A stretch of 64,000 bases of DNA from Candidatus Pelagibacter communis (GCF_001180025.1 NZ_CVSK01000071.1:1-64000), one strand, 5' to 3'. Shown: positions 1 to 10,629, counted from the first letter of the stretch. Numbers and translations are program-made. The notes: generated by a model not told the origin, from the letters alone.

Positions 1-1062
1 ATTACAGATAATGCTTGGGCTGAGGGCTGGGTAAAACCAATTAAGATAACAAATGAAAAAAATCAAAGCGTAGGAATTATAGGAGCAGGTCCTGCTGGTT
101 TAGCTGCCGCAGAACAATTAAGAAAAAATGGATACAAAATTACTGTCTACGATAGATATGATAGAGCAGGAGGATTATTAATTTATGGAATTCCAAATTT
201 TAAATTAGAAAAAGAAGTTGTAGAGCGAAGAACAAAACTCTTAAAGGATGGGGGAATTGAATTTGTTCAAAATTTTGAAGTTGGTAAGGATGCAAGCCTA
301 GATCAATTGAGAAAAAAACATGATGCAATTTTAATTGCAACAGGAGTTTATAAAGCAAGAGAAGTAAACTTACCTGGAAATGATCTTGATAATATTTTTC
401 CTGCAATGGATTTTTTAACAGCATCCAATAAAAAAGGTCTAGGAGATGATGTTGAGTTGTTTGACAAAGGAATTTTAAATGCAGAAGGTAAAGATATTGT
501 TGTAATCGGTGGAGGTGACACAGCAATGGATTGTGTAAGAACTTCTATAAGACAGAATGCAAAATCTGTTAAATGTTTGTATAGAAGAGATAAAGAAAAT
601 ATGCCAGGATCTGCTAGAGAAGTTGCAAATGCAGAAGAAGAAGGTGTTGAGTTTGTTTGGTTATCAAGTCCTAAAGAATTTAAAGGTACAAATAAAGTAG
701 AAAAAATAATTGTAGATCAAATTAAACTAGGTGATCCAGACGAGACAGGAAGAAGAAAGCCACAAGTACAAGAAGGCTCAAGTTACGAAACAAAAGCTGA
801 TATGGTTATCAAAGCACTAGGTTTTGATCCTGAAGATTTACCAAATTTATTTGATAGTAGTGAATTACAAGTAACAAAGTGGGGAACTATTAAAACAGAT
901 TTTGATACTATGGAAACAAATTTAAAAGGGGTGTTTGCTGCTGGTGATATAGTTAGAGGAGCTTCATTAGTTGTTTGGGCGATAAAAGATGGAAGGGATG
1001 CAGCAGCTTCAATTAAAACTTATCTAGAGAGTAAATCTAAAGTGGAAAAAAGAGTGGCTTGA
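1..1062 (+). CDS. gltD: Glutamate synthase small subunit, 5' end cut off by window
   Basis: The reading frame is open from base 1, so the true start lies upstream. The product transfers electrons from NADPH through FAD and Fe-S centres to GltB for glutamate synthesis in the GS-GOGAT ammonium assimilation route. The FAD-binding glycine motif GAGPAG lies at bases 82-99, and the second dinucleotide motif GGGDTAMD near base 508 is the NADPH site. A further conserved C-terminal segment, AAGDIVRG, follows near base 940. The N-terminal cysteine-rich Fe-S domain is outside the window. The stop overlaps the gltB start by one base (TGATG), so the two subunits are probably translationally coupled. Confidence 0.96.
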   Translation: MTDNAWAEGWVKPIKITNEKNQSVGIIGAGPAGLAAAEQLRKNGYKITVYDRYDRAGGLLIYGIPNFKLEKEVVERRTKLLKDGGIEFVQNFEVGKDASLDQLRKKHDAILIATGVYKAREVNLPGNDLDNIFPAMDFLTASNKKGLGDDVELFDKGILNAEGKDIVVIGGGDTAMDCVRTSIRQNAKSVKCLYRRDKENMPGSAREVANAEEEGVEFVWLSSPKEFKGTNKVEKIIVDQIKLGDPDETGRRKPQVQEGSSYETKADMVIKALGFDPEDLPNLFDSSELQVTKWGTIKTDFDTMETNLKGVFAAGDIVRGASLVVWAIKDGRDAAASIKTYLESKSKVEKRVA

Positions 1063-4000
1063 TGGAAAATTATAAAAAAAACCTTCACCTTTTAAAAGAA
1101 AATAATGTTTATTCAGAAGACATGGAGCATGATGCTTGTGGTGTTGGCATAATTGCATCTACTGAAGGTAAAAAATCTCGTAAAGTTGTAGAGTATGGTA
1201 TTGAAGCATTAAAAGCAGTTTGGCATAGAGGCGCTGTGGATGCTGATGGAAAAACTGGTGATGGAGCTGGAATTCATGTTGAAATACCAAAAGATTTCTT
1301 CATTGAAAAGATAGAAGTGACAGGACACACACATGACAATTCTGAAATATGTGTGGGCATGATATTTCTGCCTCGGAATGATTACGCAGCACAAGAAAGT
1401 TGCAAAACTATTGTTGAAAGTGAATTAACAAAAAATGATTTTAGTATTTACGGTTGGAGACAAGTTCCAGTTAATCCAAAAGTTTTAGGAGAAAAGGCAT
1501 TCCAAACAATGCCTGAAATTATTCAAGTATTGTTTAAGCCTTATAATCCAGAATTAACAAATAAAGATTTAGAAAGAAAAATTTATGAAACTAGAAGAAA
1601 GATAGAAAATGAAGCTTTTAAAAAGTCTTTAAACAATTTTTATATTTGTTCATTGAGTTCTAAATCTATCATTTACAAGGGGATGTTTTTAGCTGAAGCT
1701 ATCTCAGATTTCTACCTTGATCTAAAAGATGAGAGATTTGTTTCAAGGTTTGTTATTTTTCATCAAAGATTTTCAACAAACACAGCACCTAGCTGGAATT
1801 TAGCTCAACCCTTTAGAGCTATAGCGCATAATGGAGAAATTAATACTTATAGAGGAAATAAAAATTGGATGAAAGTTCATGAACAAGAAATGAACAGTCC
1901 CCTTTTTGACGATGTTGAAAACTTAAAACCTGTTATACAACAAGGAGCATCAGACTCCGCTGCATTAGACAATGTTTTTGAATTATTAAATATATCTGGT
2001 CAGCCTGCGCCTTTGGCGAAGCTTATGTTGGTTCCAGACGCATGGTCTAAAAAAAATAAAACTCTACCAAAAGATCACCAACAATTATTTAATTTTTTGA
2101 ACAGCACTATGGAGCCATGGGATGGACCAGCTGCTATTGCTGGAACTGATAATGAGTGGGTTATAGCTGCAAATGATAGAAATGGATTAAGACCTTTAAG
2201 ATATGCAATTACAAAAGACAAATTATTATTTGCAGGTTCTGAAACAGGAATGATTGAATTAAATGAAAAAAGAATTTTGTCAAAGGGAAGATTGGGTCCT
2301 GGGGAAATAATTGGAGTTAGAATAGAAAAAGGTAAAGTATTTACAAACAAGCAAATAAAAGATTATTTAGCCAAAGAGTATAAACACTTTAATTCACAAA
2401 TTATCGACCTAGATGATAAGTTAACTATTTCAGATGAAAAAAATTCTTTTTCGGGAGATGATTTAAGAAGAAGACAATATACTTTTGGAATTAGTCTAGA
2501 AGATCTTGAGCTCATACTGCATCCTATGGCAGAAGATGCTAAAGAAGCAACTGGATCTATGGGGGACGATACACCATTGGCTGTTTTGTCAGATAGGTAT
2601 AGACCGTTGTACCATTTTTTTAGACAAAATTTTAGTCAAGTCACAAACCCACCAATAGACTCTTTAAGAGAAAACAAAGTTATGAGTTTGAAAACAAGAT
2701 TTGGAAATCTTGGAAATATTTTAAATTTTGATAATTTAACAAAGCAAAATATTTATGTTTTAAATAGTCCAATATTATCAAATTCTCAGTTTGAAAAATT
2801 TATAAATTTTTTTGGTAACAATTCATCTATAATTGATTGTACTTTTTCTGAGGAAGAAACTTTATTTGATTCAATTAAAAAAATTCAAAAAGAAGCTGAA
2901 ATTGCAGTAAGACAGGGAGTTACTCAATTAATTTTAAGTGACAAAGAGCTTTCTAGCTTAAAACTACCAATACCAATGCTTTTAGCAGTTGGATCAATTA
3001 ATTCATTCCTTATTGAAAAAAAACTAAGAGGATATGTATCAATAAATGTTCAATCTGGAGAGGCTTTAGATACACACTCTTTTGCAACCTTAATAGGAGT
3101 TGGAGCAACTACTGTAAATCCATACTTAGCATTTGATAGTTTATTTCAGCGTCATGAAAAGAAATTATTTGGTAAATTTAGCTTTGATGAATGTGTAGAG
3201 AGATACATAAAATCAGTAAACGCAGGTTTATTAAAGATCATGTCTAAGATGGGTATTTCAGTTCTAAGTTCTTATAGAGGTGGATGTAACTTTGAAACCG
3301 TAGGTTTAAGTAGAACAATTGTTGCAGATTATTTTCCAGGAGTTGTCTCTAAAATTTCAGGTATTGGACTTACGGGCATAGAGAAAAAAATTAGAGAAAT
3401 TCATAAAGAGGCATTTGAAAGTTCTGAAACTATATTGCCGATAGGCGGTATATATAGATATCGTAAAAATGGTGAAACTCATCAATATCAAGGAAAATTA
3501 ATTCATTTACTTCAAAGTGCAGTAGGATCTAATTCTTATGATGCCTATAAAAGATATGCGGATGGAATATACAGCATACCACCTATTAATCTTAGAGACT
3601 TAATTGATTTCAGAGAAAAAAAATTAAGTGGGCCAATAGATATTTCTGAGGTTGAGCCAATAGAAAATATTTTAAAAAGATTTGGAAGTGGGAGCATGTC
3701 TCATGGAGCTTTATCAAAAGAGGCACATGAAACTTTGGCAACTGGTATGAATAGGATTAAAGGTGCTTCATGTAGTGGAGAGGGCGGTGAAGATGCAAGT
3801 AGATTTAAAGTTTTAGATAATGGTGACAGCGCAAACTCAAGAGTAAAACAAATAGCTTCTGCAAGATTCGGAGTTACAGTTAATTATCTTAATAATTGTA
3901 ATGAGATAGAAATTAAAATTGCACAAGGCGCTAAGCCTGGTGAGGGAGGTCAGCTACCAGGATTTAAAGTTACAGAGGAAATTGCTAAACTTAGACATTC

Positions 4001-5567
4001 AACTCCTGGAGTTACTTTAATATCACCACCACCACATCATGATATTTATTCAATCGAAGATCTTGCACAATTAATTTATGATTTAAAACAGATAAATCCT
4101 AAAGCAAGAATTGGAGTTAAGCTTGTTGCTTCCTCTGGAGTAGGAACAATTGCAGCTGGTGTAGCTAAAGCAAAAGCAGATATAATATTAATTTCTGGAC
4201 ATAATGGCGGAACAGGAGCAACACCACAGACTAGTGTTAAGTATGTTGGAATACCATGGGAAATGGGTTTGACGGAAGCAAACCAGGTATTAACTTTAAA
4301 TAATCTTAGACATAAAGTTACTTTAAGAACAGACGGTGGAATTAAAACCGGAAGAGATGTGGTGATAGCTGCAATGATGGGTGCTGAAGAATATGGTGTT
4401 GCTACTACAGCTTTAGTTGCAATGGGTTGTATAATGGTAAGGCAGTGTCATTCTAATACATGTCCTGTAGGCGTTTGCACTCAAGATGAAAAGCTCAGAG
4501 AAAAATTTACTGGGACTCCAGAAAAAGTAGTTAATTTGTTTACATTTATAGCCAGTGAAGTAAGAGAAATATTAGCAAATTTAGGTTTTAAATCATTAAA
4601 TGAAGTGATTGGTAGGACAGACTTGTTAAAACAGGTTAGTAAAGGTTCTCCAAATTTAGACGATTTAGATTTAAATCCTTTATTTGTTCAAGCTGATACT
4701 GGAAATAATCCAAGGTATTGTGAGGATCAAGAAATAAATAGTGTACCAGACACACTTGACCAACAAATTTGGCCAGAAATTGAACAAGCTTTGGATAATT
4801 CTGAAAAAATTGAGAAAGAATATCAAATAAAAAATACTCATAGGGCAGTAGGCACTAGAATTTCTCATCATTTGTATAAAAAATATGGTTATGAAAAACT
4901 TGATGAAAACTTTTTAGTTTTAAATTTTAAAGGATCAGCAGGTCAATCATTTGGTGCATTTTCTTCTAAAGGTTTAAAACTTGTATTAAAGGGAGATGCA
5001 AATGATTATGTTGGTAAAGGTTTGTCAGGAGCTACTATTTCAATAAAATTACCTGAAGAGAGCAATTTAGTTTCAAATGAGAATACAATTTTAGGAAATA
5101 CTGTTCTTTACGGAGCTACTTCAGGAAAACTTTTTGCTGCTGGCCAAGCTGGTGAAAGATTTTCAGTTAGAAATTCTGGTGCAGTTACAGTAATTGAGGG
5201 ATGCGATTCAAATGGATGTGAATATATGACTGGTGGAACTGTAGTAATTTTAGGAGATGTTGGTGATAATTTTGCAGCTGGTATGACAGGTGGAATGGCC
5301 TTTATATATGATAAATCTCAACAATTTGAAAAGAAAGTAAATCCAGAATCAGTAGTTTGGCAAAATGTAGAGACAGATTATTGGAAAGAATATTTAAAAA
5401 ATTTAGTCAGTGAGCACTTCAAAGAAACTGAGTCTCAATTATCGAAAAAAATAATTGAAAACTTTGATGATGAAGTAAATAATTTTGTTCAGGTGTGTCC
5501 TAAAGAAATGTTGGATAAATTAAAAAATCCAATTACTTTAAAAAAAGATATAAAAAAAGTTAGCTAA
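1062..5567 (+). CDS. gltB: Glutamate synthase large subunit
   Basis: This 1501-residue protein hydrolyses glutamine and channels the ammonia to 2-oxoglutarate, making two glutamates together with GltD. The N-terminal class II amidotransferase domain shows the nucleophile Cys26 in DACGVG, so a propeptide of about 25 residues must be removed. The central and FMN-binding domains follow, with the 3Fe-4S cysteine pattern C-x5-C-x4-C in a segment beginning GCIMVRQC. The C-terminal glycine-rich beta-helix (GXXGXXXG repeats) closes the protein. I chose the ATG at 1062 rather than the TTG at 1059, because ATG overlaps the gltD stop in the usual coupled manner. The gene converges with the hydrolase on the other strand, overlapping it by 4 bases. 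Confidence 0.97.
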   Translation: MENYKKNLHLLKENNVYSEDMEHDACGVGIIASTEGKKSRKVVEYGIEALKAVWHRGAVDADGKTGDGAGIHVEIPKDFFIEKIEVTGHTHDNSEICVGMIFLPRNDYAAQESCKTIVESELTKNDFSIYGWRQVPVNPKVLGEKAFQTMPEIIQVLFKPYNPELTNKDLERKIYETRRKIENEAFKKSLNNFYICSLSSKSIIYKGMFLAEAISDFYLDLKDERFVSRFVIFHQRFSTNTAPSWNLAQPFRAIAHNGEINTYRGNKNWMKVHEQEMNSPLFDDVENLKPVIQQGASDSAALDNVFELLNISGQPAPLAKLMLVPDAWSKKNKTLPKDHQQLFNFLNSTMEPWDGPAAIAGTDNEWVIAANDRNGLRPLRYAITKDKLLFAGSETGMIELNEKRILSKGRLGPGEIIGVRIEKGKVFTNKQIKDYLAKEYKHFNSQIIDLDDKLTISDEKNSFSGDDLRRRQYTFGISLEDLELILHPMAEDAKEATGSMGDDTPLAVLSDRYRPLYHFFRQNFSQVTNPPIDSLRENKVMSLKTRFGNLGNILNFDNLTKQNIYVLNSPILSNSQFEKFINFFGNNSSIIDCTFSEEETLFDSIKKIQKEAEIAVRQGVTQLILSDKELSSLKLPIPMLLAVGSINSFLIEKKLRGYVSINVQSGEALDTHSFATLIGVGATTVNPYLAFDSLFQRHEKKLFGKFSFDECVERYIKSVNAGLLKIMSKMGISVLSSYRGGCNFETVGLSRTIVADYFPGVVSKISGIGLTGIEKKIREIHKEAFESSETILPIGGIYRYRKNGETHQYQGKLIHLLQSAVGSNSYDAYKRYADGIYSIPPINLRDLIDFREKKLSGPIDISEVEPIENILKRFGSGSMSHGALSKEAHETLATGMNRIKGASCSGEGGEDASRFKVLDNGDSANSRVKQIASARFGVTVNYLNNCNEIEIKIAQGAKPGEGGQLPGFKVTEEIAKLRHSTPGVTLISPPPHHDIYSIEDLAQLIYDLKQINPKARIGVKLVASSGVGTIAAGVAKAKADIILISGHNGGTGATPQTSVKYVGIPWEMGLTEANQVLTLNNLRHKVTLRTDGGIKTGRDVVIAAMMGAEEYGVATTALVAMGCIMVRQCHSNTCPVGVCTQDEKLREKFTGTPEKVVNLFTFIASEVREILANLGFKSLNEVIGRTDLLKQVSKGSPNLDDLDLNPLFVQADTGNNPRYCEDQEINSVPDTLDQQIWPEIEQALDNSEKIEKEYQIKNTHRAVGTRISHHLYKKYGYEKLDENFLVLNFKGSAGQSFGAFSSKGLKLVLKGDANDYVGKGLSGATISIKLPEESNLVSNENTILGNTVLYGATSGKLFAAGQAGERFSVRNSGAVTVIEGCDSNGCEYMTGGTVVILGDVGDNFAAGMTGGMAFIYDKSQQFEKKVNPESVVWQNVETDYWKEYLKNLVSEHFKETESQLSKKIIENFDDEVNNFVQVCPKEMLDKLKNPITLKKDIKKVS

Positions 5568-6313
5568 ATTAATAATTTAAGCTCTTTTAAAATTATATTT
5601 AACCATTTTTTATTTGATAAACTGTGATCACCTTTTTTTAAAATATTTAATTTTTTCTTAGCTTTTGGAAATAATCTTAAAACTTTTCTTGAATATGAGA
5701 CAGGAACTGCCTCATCTTTTTCACCATGAACCATTGTTACTTTAATATTTGAATTAATTTTTTTATTTAAGACTTTGTTTTTTCTTCCATCTTTTATTAA
5801 TTGTAGAGTAATTGGATATTCATAATTGCCATGTTTTAATTGATAAATACCCTTACTTATTGTTTCCTCTTTCATTTTTTTAGTAAATTTTTTCCACATT
5901 AAATTTTCTAAAAATTCAGGAGCAGCCCCTATTCCTAAAAATCCTTTAATCTGTTTTTTGAAAATTTTGAATTGATTGAGCGAAATCCATGCGCCCATAC
6001 TTGAACCAATTAGCACAAATTCTTTTTTTTTAACGTATTTTCTAATTAAAATTGACGTTTCTTTACTCCATTTTGAAATATTTCCATTTACAAATTTTCC
6101 AGAAGATTTTCCATGACCAGAGTATTCTAGTGCTAAAAAACTTACTTTATTTTTTTTAGCAAATTTCAAAAAAGCATTTGGTTTTTTTCCTTCAAGATCT
6201 GACATAAAACCATGCAAAAAAACTATAAAAGAACTATTTTTAAAAATTTTGGAAATATATCTAATTTTCTTTGTATTTGATATTTGGTGAAATCTGAAAT
6301 TTGCCATAATCAT
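5564..6313 (-). CDS. Alpha/beta hydrolase
   Basis: This 249-residue soluble hydrolase has the alpha/beta-hydrolase layout. It shows an oxyanion-type HGF turn (FLHGFMSD), the nucleophile elbow G-S-S-M-G, an acid in HGEKDEAVP and a late histidine in KKGDHSLS. That arrangement completes a Ser-Asp-His triad, so it is probably an active esterase or thioesterase. It resembles the ABHD10/palmitoyl-thioesterase-like group, but the substrate cannot be read from sequence. An alternative start is the ATG two codons downstream at 6307. It is divergent from the glycosyltransferase gene, with only 36 bases between them. Confidence 0.85.
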   Translation of the reverse strand: MIMANFRFHQISNTKKIRYISKIFKNSSFIVFLHGFMSDLEGKKPNAFLKFAKKNKVSFLALEYSGHGKSSGKFVNGNISKWSKETSILIRKYVKKKEFVLIGSSMGAWISLNQFKIFKKQIKGFLGIGAAPEFLENLMWKKFTKKMKEETISKGIYQLKHGNYEYPITLQLIKDGRKNKVLNKKINSNIKVTMVHGEKDEAVPVSYSRKVLRLFPKAKKKLNILKKGDHSLSNKKWLNIILKELKLLI

Positions 6314-6349
6314 TTATAAGTTTTGTCTATTAATATATAATCATATCAA

Positions 6350-7504
6350 ATGTCATCTAATTTAAAAGTTTTACAAGTAATTCCAAAATTAGGTTATGGA
6401 GGAGCTGAAACAGGTTGTTATGATATTGCACATTATTTACCAGAAAATAATTGTAAATCATTTATTGTAACAAGCGGTGGTGAATTACTTAAATTTGTAG
6501 ATAGAAAAAAAGTTAAAATATTTAGACTTCCAGTGCAAAGTAAAAATCCTCTACTAATTTTAATTAATGCTTTTATCTTAATTGGAATAATTTTAGTTTA
6601 TAATATTTCTCTTGTTCACGCGAGAAGTAGAGCACCTGCTTGGTCATGTTTGTTAGCAACAAAAATCACAGGACGAAAATTTGTAACTACATTTCATGGA
6701 ACATACAATTTTAAGAGTAATATAAAAAAAATTTATAATTCAGTAATGACTAGAGCAGATTTAATAATTGCAGGATCTAATTTTATTTTTTCTCATATTA
6801 AAAAAAATTATTCAAAATATTTAAATGAGAAAAAAAAATTAATGGTTATTTTTAGAGGAATAAACGTCGACTACTTTGACCCAACAACTAAAATTGAAAT
6901 TGACGAAAAAAAATTATTAAAAAAATGGGACATTGAAAAAGATAAAAAAATTATACTTTTACCTGGTAGATTAACTTCCTGGAAAGGACAGGAAGTTTTT
7001 ATAGAGGCAATTAATTTAGTGAATATAGAACTCGGTTATGAATCTTTTTATGCTGTCATTCTAGGCAGTGATCAAGGTAGAGATTTATATAAGAAAAAAT
7101 TAATAAGACTTTCGGAGCAATACAGATTGTCTAAACAAATAAGATTCATAGATCATTGTAAGGATATGGCATTAGCTTATAAAGTTTCTGATATTATTGT
7201 TTCAGCCTCAACAGAACCAGAGGCTTTTGGAAGAGTTGCTGTTGAAGCACAATCGATGGAAAAACCAATTATAGCGAGCAACATTGGAGGTTCTAATGAA
7301 ACAATAATTGATGAAAAAACTGGTTTTTTATATGAAGCAGGAAATGCTAAATCATTAAGTAATAAAATATTAAGAACTCTTAACATGGATGAAACTCTAT
7401 TAAAATCAATTGGTAATGAGGGAAGAAAAAACATAGTTCAAAAATTTAATGTTGAAAAAATGTGCTTTTCTACTTATTCAGAGTATAAGAGATTATTAAA
7501 TTAA
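6350..7504 (+). CDS. Family 4 glycosyltransferase
   Basis: This 384-residue protein has the GT-B two-domain form of GT4 enzymes, which move a sugar from a nucleotide-sugar donor with retention of configuration. The acceptor-side start GYGGAETG and the C-terminal donor-binding E-x7-E signature (E-AFGRVAV-E), followed by a glycine-rich GG SNE turn, are clear. It probably acts on lipopolysaccharide or another surface glycan at the inner face of the membrane, although the acceptor is unknown. A TATAAT at 6336-6341 sits only 8 bases before the ATG. The stop is immediately followed by the thrS ATG, so it heads the translation operon. Confidence 0.88.
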   Translation: MSSNLKVLQVIPKLGYGGAETGCYDIAHYLPENNCKSFIVTSGGELLKFVDRKKVKIFRLPVQSKNPLLILINAFILIGIILVYNISLVHARSRAPAWSCLLATKITGRKFVTTFHGTYNFKSNIKKIYNSVMTRADLIIAGSNFIFSHIKKNYSKYLNEKKKLMVIFRGINVDYFDPTTKIEIDEKKLLKKWDIEKDKKIILLPGRLTSWKGQEVFIEAINLVNIELGYESFYAVILGSDQGRDLYKKKLIRLSEQYRLSKQIRFIDHCKDMALAYKVSDIIVSASTEPEAFGRVAVEAQSMEKPIIASNIGGSNETIIDEKTGFLYEAGNAKSLSNKILRTLNMDETLLKSIGNEGRKNIVQKFNVEKMCFSTYSEYKRLLN

Positions 7505-9421
7505 ATGCCGATAATAACATTACCCGACGGAAACAATATTGACTTTCCTAATAAAGTTACTGGACTAGAAGTAGCTGAAAAAATTAGCAAATCGTTAGCT
7601 AAAGAGGCCATGGTCATAAGTGTTGATGGTGAACTTAAAGATCTTGATTTTCTAATTAAAAATGATTGTTCTGTAAAAATTTTTACCTCAAAAAATCCTG
7701 AGGGCTTGGAAACTATAAGGCATGACACAGCTCATATTTTAGCTATGGCTGTTCAAGAATTATTTCCTGGTACACAAGTTACAATTGGACCCGTGATTGA
7801 AAATGGATTTTATTATGACTTTGCTAGAAAAGAACCATTTACAGAGGATGATCTTGTTAAAATTGAAAATAAAATGAAAGAGATTGTCGATAGGAATGAA
7901 ACAACAAAAAGAGAAGTTTGGGATAGAAACAAAGCAATTAGCCATTTTAAAAAAAAAGGAGAAATTTATAAAGCAGAGCTAATTGAAGCAATACCTGAAA
8001 ATGAAGATGTATCAATTTATTTTCACGGAGAATGGCATGATTTATGTAGAGGTCCACATTTATCCTCTACAGGTAAAATAGGGAAATATTTTAAACTTAC
8101 AAAAGTATCAGGAGCATATTGGAGAGGAGACTCTAATAATGAAATGTTGCAACGAATATATGGTACGAGTTGGGCAACTCAAAAAGACCTAGATGAATAT
8201 TTAAAAAGAATAGAAGAAGCCGAAAAAAGAGATCACAGAAAATTAGGTAGAGAAATGGATTTATTTCATTTTAGAGAAGAAAGCCCTGGCTCAGTATTTT
8301 GGCATGAAAGAGGATGGAGTTTGTTTCAAAAGCTCATTAACTACATGAGAAGCAGACAAGATGCAGCTGGTTATAAAGAGGTCAATACTCCAGAGGTACT
8401 AGATAGACAACTATGGGAAAAATCTGGGCATTGGGAAAAATATGGAGAAAACATGTATACTTCTGAAACACCAGATGAGAAAGTTTTTGCAATTAAACCA
8501 ATGAATTGCCCTGGTCATATCCAGGTATTTAATCAAGGCTTAAAAAGTTACAGGGATCTTCCGTTACGTTTTGCTGAATTTGGTAAAGTTCATCGTTATG
8601 AGCCATCAGGCGCTTTACATGGGTTATTAAGAGTAAGAGCCTTTACTCAAGATGATGCCCATATTTTTTGCACCGAAGATCAAATTACTAGCGAATGTTT
8701 AATTGTTACAAATCTAATACTAGATATTTATAAGGACCTTGGTTTTGAAAATGTGATTCTAAAATATGCAGATAGGCCAGAAGTAAGAGTTGGTGATGAT
8801 TCAGTTTGGGATAAAGCAGAAGCCTCTTTGCTTGAAGCCGTTAAAGCTTCTAAATTAGAATATACTATTAATAAAGGTGAGGGAGCATTTTATGGTCCTA
8901 AAATTGAATTTGTTTTACGAGATGCTATTGGCAGAGATTGGCAATGTGGAACTTTACAAGTAGATTTAAATTTACCTGGAAGATTAGATGCTTCTTATGT
9001 TGATAAAGATGGTACTAAAAAAGTTCCTGTTATGTTGCACCGAGCATTATTTGGTTCTCTAGAGAGATTTATTGGAATTTTAATTGAAAACTATGCAGGC
9101 AAGTTTCCATTTTGGATATCTCCTTTACAGACTATGGTAATACCTATTTCAGAAGAATTTAATGACTATGCAGTCGAAGTATCAAATAAAATTAAAAATT
9201 CGGGCATAAGTTCTGCAGTAGATTTAAAAAATCATAATTTAAATTATAAAATTAGAGATCATTCTTTAGCAAAAATACCGCTTTTATTAATTTGTGGTAA
9301 AAAAGAAGTTGACTCCAATTCAGTAACGATTAGAAGATTAGACTCTAATAAACAAGAAAATATGGGTATAGATCAATTCTTAAAAACATTCTCTGCTTTA
9401 AATAAAGCATCATCAAACTAA
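7505..9421 (+). CDS. thrS: Threonyl-tRNA synthetase
   Basis: This class II synthetase of 638 residues charges tRNA-Thr. In order it has an N-terminal TGS domain (TLPDGN), the second-additional editing domain with an HxxxH metal motif (HDTAH), the catalytic core and the C-terminal anticodon-binding domain. The core zinc-site cysteine is in MNCPGH, and the motif-2 region reads FGKVHRYEPSGALHG. Length is normal for the family. The ATG begins on the base after the upstream stop and the stop is followed directly by infC, so there is no space for independent ribosome-binding leaders. Confidence 0.98.
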   Translation: MPIITLPDGNNIDFPNKVTGLEVAEKISKSLAKEAMVISVDGELKDLDFLIKNDCSVKIFTSKNPEGLETIRHDTAHILAMAVQELFPGTQVTIGPVIENGFYYDFARKEPFTEDDLVKIENKMKEIVDRNETTKREVWDRNKAISHFKKKGEIYKAELIEAIPENEDVSIYFHGEWHDLCRGPHLSSTGKIGKYFKLTKVSGAYWRGDSNNEMLQRIYGTSWATQKDLDEYLKRIEEAEKRDHRKLGREMDLFHFREESPGSVFWHERGWSLFQKLINYMRSRQDAAGYKEVNTPEVLDRQLWEKSGHWEKYGENMYTSETPDEKVFAIKPMNCPGHIQVFNQGLKSYRDLPLRFAEFGKVHRYEPSGALHGLLRVRAFTQDDAHIFCTEDQITSECLIVTNLILDIYKDLGFENVILKYADRPEVRVGDDSVWDKAEASLLEAVKASKLEYTINKGEGAFYGPKIEFVLRDAIGRDWQCGTLQVDLNLPGRLDASYVDKDGTKKVPVMLHRALFGSLERFIGILIENYAGKFPFWISPLQTMVIPISEEFNDYAVEVSNKIKNSGISSAVDLKNHNLNYKIRDHSLAKIPLLLICGKKEVDSNSVTIRRLDSNKQENMGIDQFLKTFSALNKASSN

Positions 9422-9967
9422 GTGGCAGACTTCAAACAAAATTATTTTCAAAGAAGAACTAAGGACAGAGGTCCAAGATCTAATAATAGAATTTCTTCTC
9501 CTGATGTTCAGGTTATAGCAAGTGATGGAGAAAATCTTGGAGTGATGAATACTAATGAAGCTATTTCCATGGCAAAAAATCAAGGTTTAGATTTAATTGA
9601 AATAGCACCTAACGCGAATCCTCCTGTATGTAAAATAATGGATATGGGTAAATATAAGTATGATGTTCAGAAAAAAGCTAATCTTGCAAAGAAAAAACAA
9701 AAAATTGTTTCTTTAAAAGAAATTAAAATGAGACCTGTTACTGAAACTCATGATTATGAGTTTAAAGTCAAAAATGCTAAAAAATTTATAGCTAAAGGAG
9801 ATAAGGTCAAATTTACTATAAGATTCAAAGGTAGAGAGCTTCAGCATTCCCATCTAGGAAATGAACTAATGGGTAAAATTAAAGAAGATATGAAGGATAT
9901 TGGCAAGGTAGAATTGCATCCCAAGTTTGATGGAAAGCAAATGATCATGGTAATTCAGCCTTTATAA
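9422..9967 (+). CDS. infC: Translation initiation factor IF-3
   Basis: IF-3 binds the 30S subunit, checks initiator-tRNA pairing and prevents premature 50S joining. The 181-residue product has the N-domain (beginning near RISSPDVQVI), the lysine-rich linker and the C-domain with KFTIRFKGREL. The start is GTG directly after the thrS stop (TAA-GTG). A non-AUG start is usual for infC in other bacteria, where it enables autoregulation by IF-3; that this also holds here is inference. rpmI and rplT follow in the conserved infC-rpmI-rplT order. Confidence 0.97.
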   Translation: MADFKQNYFQRRTKDRGPRSNNRISSPDVQVIASDGENLGVMNTNEAISMAKNQGLDLIEIAPNANPPVCKIMDMGKYKYDVQKKANLAKKKQKIVSLKEIKMRPVTETHDYEFKVKNAKKFIAKGDKVKFTIRFKGRELQHSHLGNELMGKIKEDMKDIGKVELHPKFDGKQMIMVIQPL

Positions 9968-10020
9968 GCTTTAATAGAGGTTGTAAAATTATATCTTTCT
10001 TTGTATAAGTCCGCAGAATT

Positions 10021-10227
10021 ATGCCAAAACTAAAAACAAAAAGCTCAGCAAAAAAAAGATTTAAAATATCCGCAAAGGGTAAAGTTATTTCTGCTCAAGC
10101 AGGTAAAAGACATGGCATGATCAAAAGAACGAATTCACAAATAAGAAAACTTAGAGGCACTACAACATTGTCTAAACAAGATGGAAAAATTGTTAAGTCA
10201 TACATGCCTTACAGTTTACGAGGTTAA
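10021..10227 (+). CDS. rpmI: 50S ribosomal protein L35
   Basis: This 68-residue basic protein has the L35 pattern: [14 protein letters not shown] at the start, then KRHGMIKR and a C-terminal YMPY. It is a structural protein of the large subunit. It lies 53 bases after infC and 2 bases before rplT, in the standard cluster. In other bacteria this cluster is autoregulated by L20 through the leader upstream of rpmI. The short spacer here (9968-10020) shows no obvious stable hairpin. Confidence 0.97.
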   Translation: MPKLKTKSSAKKRFKISAKGKVISAQAGKRHGMIKRTNSQIRKLRGTTTLSKQDGKIVKSYMPYSLRG

Positions 10228-10229
10228 TC

Positions 10230-10586
10230 ATGGCAAGAGTTAAAAGAGGTGTAACTAGTAAAGCTAAACATAAAAAAGTTTTAAAAGCTGTAAAGGGTCA
10301 ATGGGGTAGAAGAAAAAATACCATTAGAGTTGCTAAGCAAGCTATGGAAAAATCCATGCAATACGCTTACAGAGACAGAAGAAATAAAAAAAGAGATTTT
10401 AAATCATTGTGGATACAGAGAATCAATGCTGGAGTAAGAGCTGAAGGCTTAACTTATTCAAAATTTATCAATGGATTAACTAAATGTGGTATTGCAATAG
10501 ATAGAAAAATTCTTGCTGAAATTGCTTACGATAGCCCAGAAGCATTCAAAACAATTGTACAAAAAGCTCAATCAGCTTTAAATTAA
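10230..10586 (+). CDS. rplT: 50S ribosomal protein L20
   Basis: This 118-residue, highly basic protein binds 23S rRNA early in large-subunit assembly. It shows the typical MARVKRGV start, the long basic N-terminal extension ([22 protein letters not shown]) and the globular C-domain with LWIQRINAG. Length is as expected. It is two bases downstream of rpmI and 43 bases upstream of pheS, in a run of translation genes on the same strand. Confidence 0.98.
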   Translation: MARVKRGVTSKAKHKKVLKAVKGQWGRRKNTIRVAKQAMEKSMQYAYRDRRNKKRDFKSLWIQRINAGVRAEGLTYSKFINGLTKCGIAIDRKILAEIAYDSPEAFKTIVQKAQSALN

Positions 10587-10629
10587 TCTTCGCTATTGTT
10601 TTTATTTCTTAAGGAAATAATCTACTAAT

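Noticed and set aside
1209-1394. Minus-strand frame within gltB
   Set aside because: Shadow of the glutaminase domain with no independent features.
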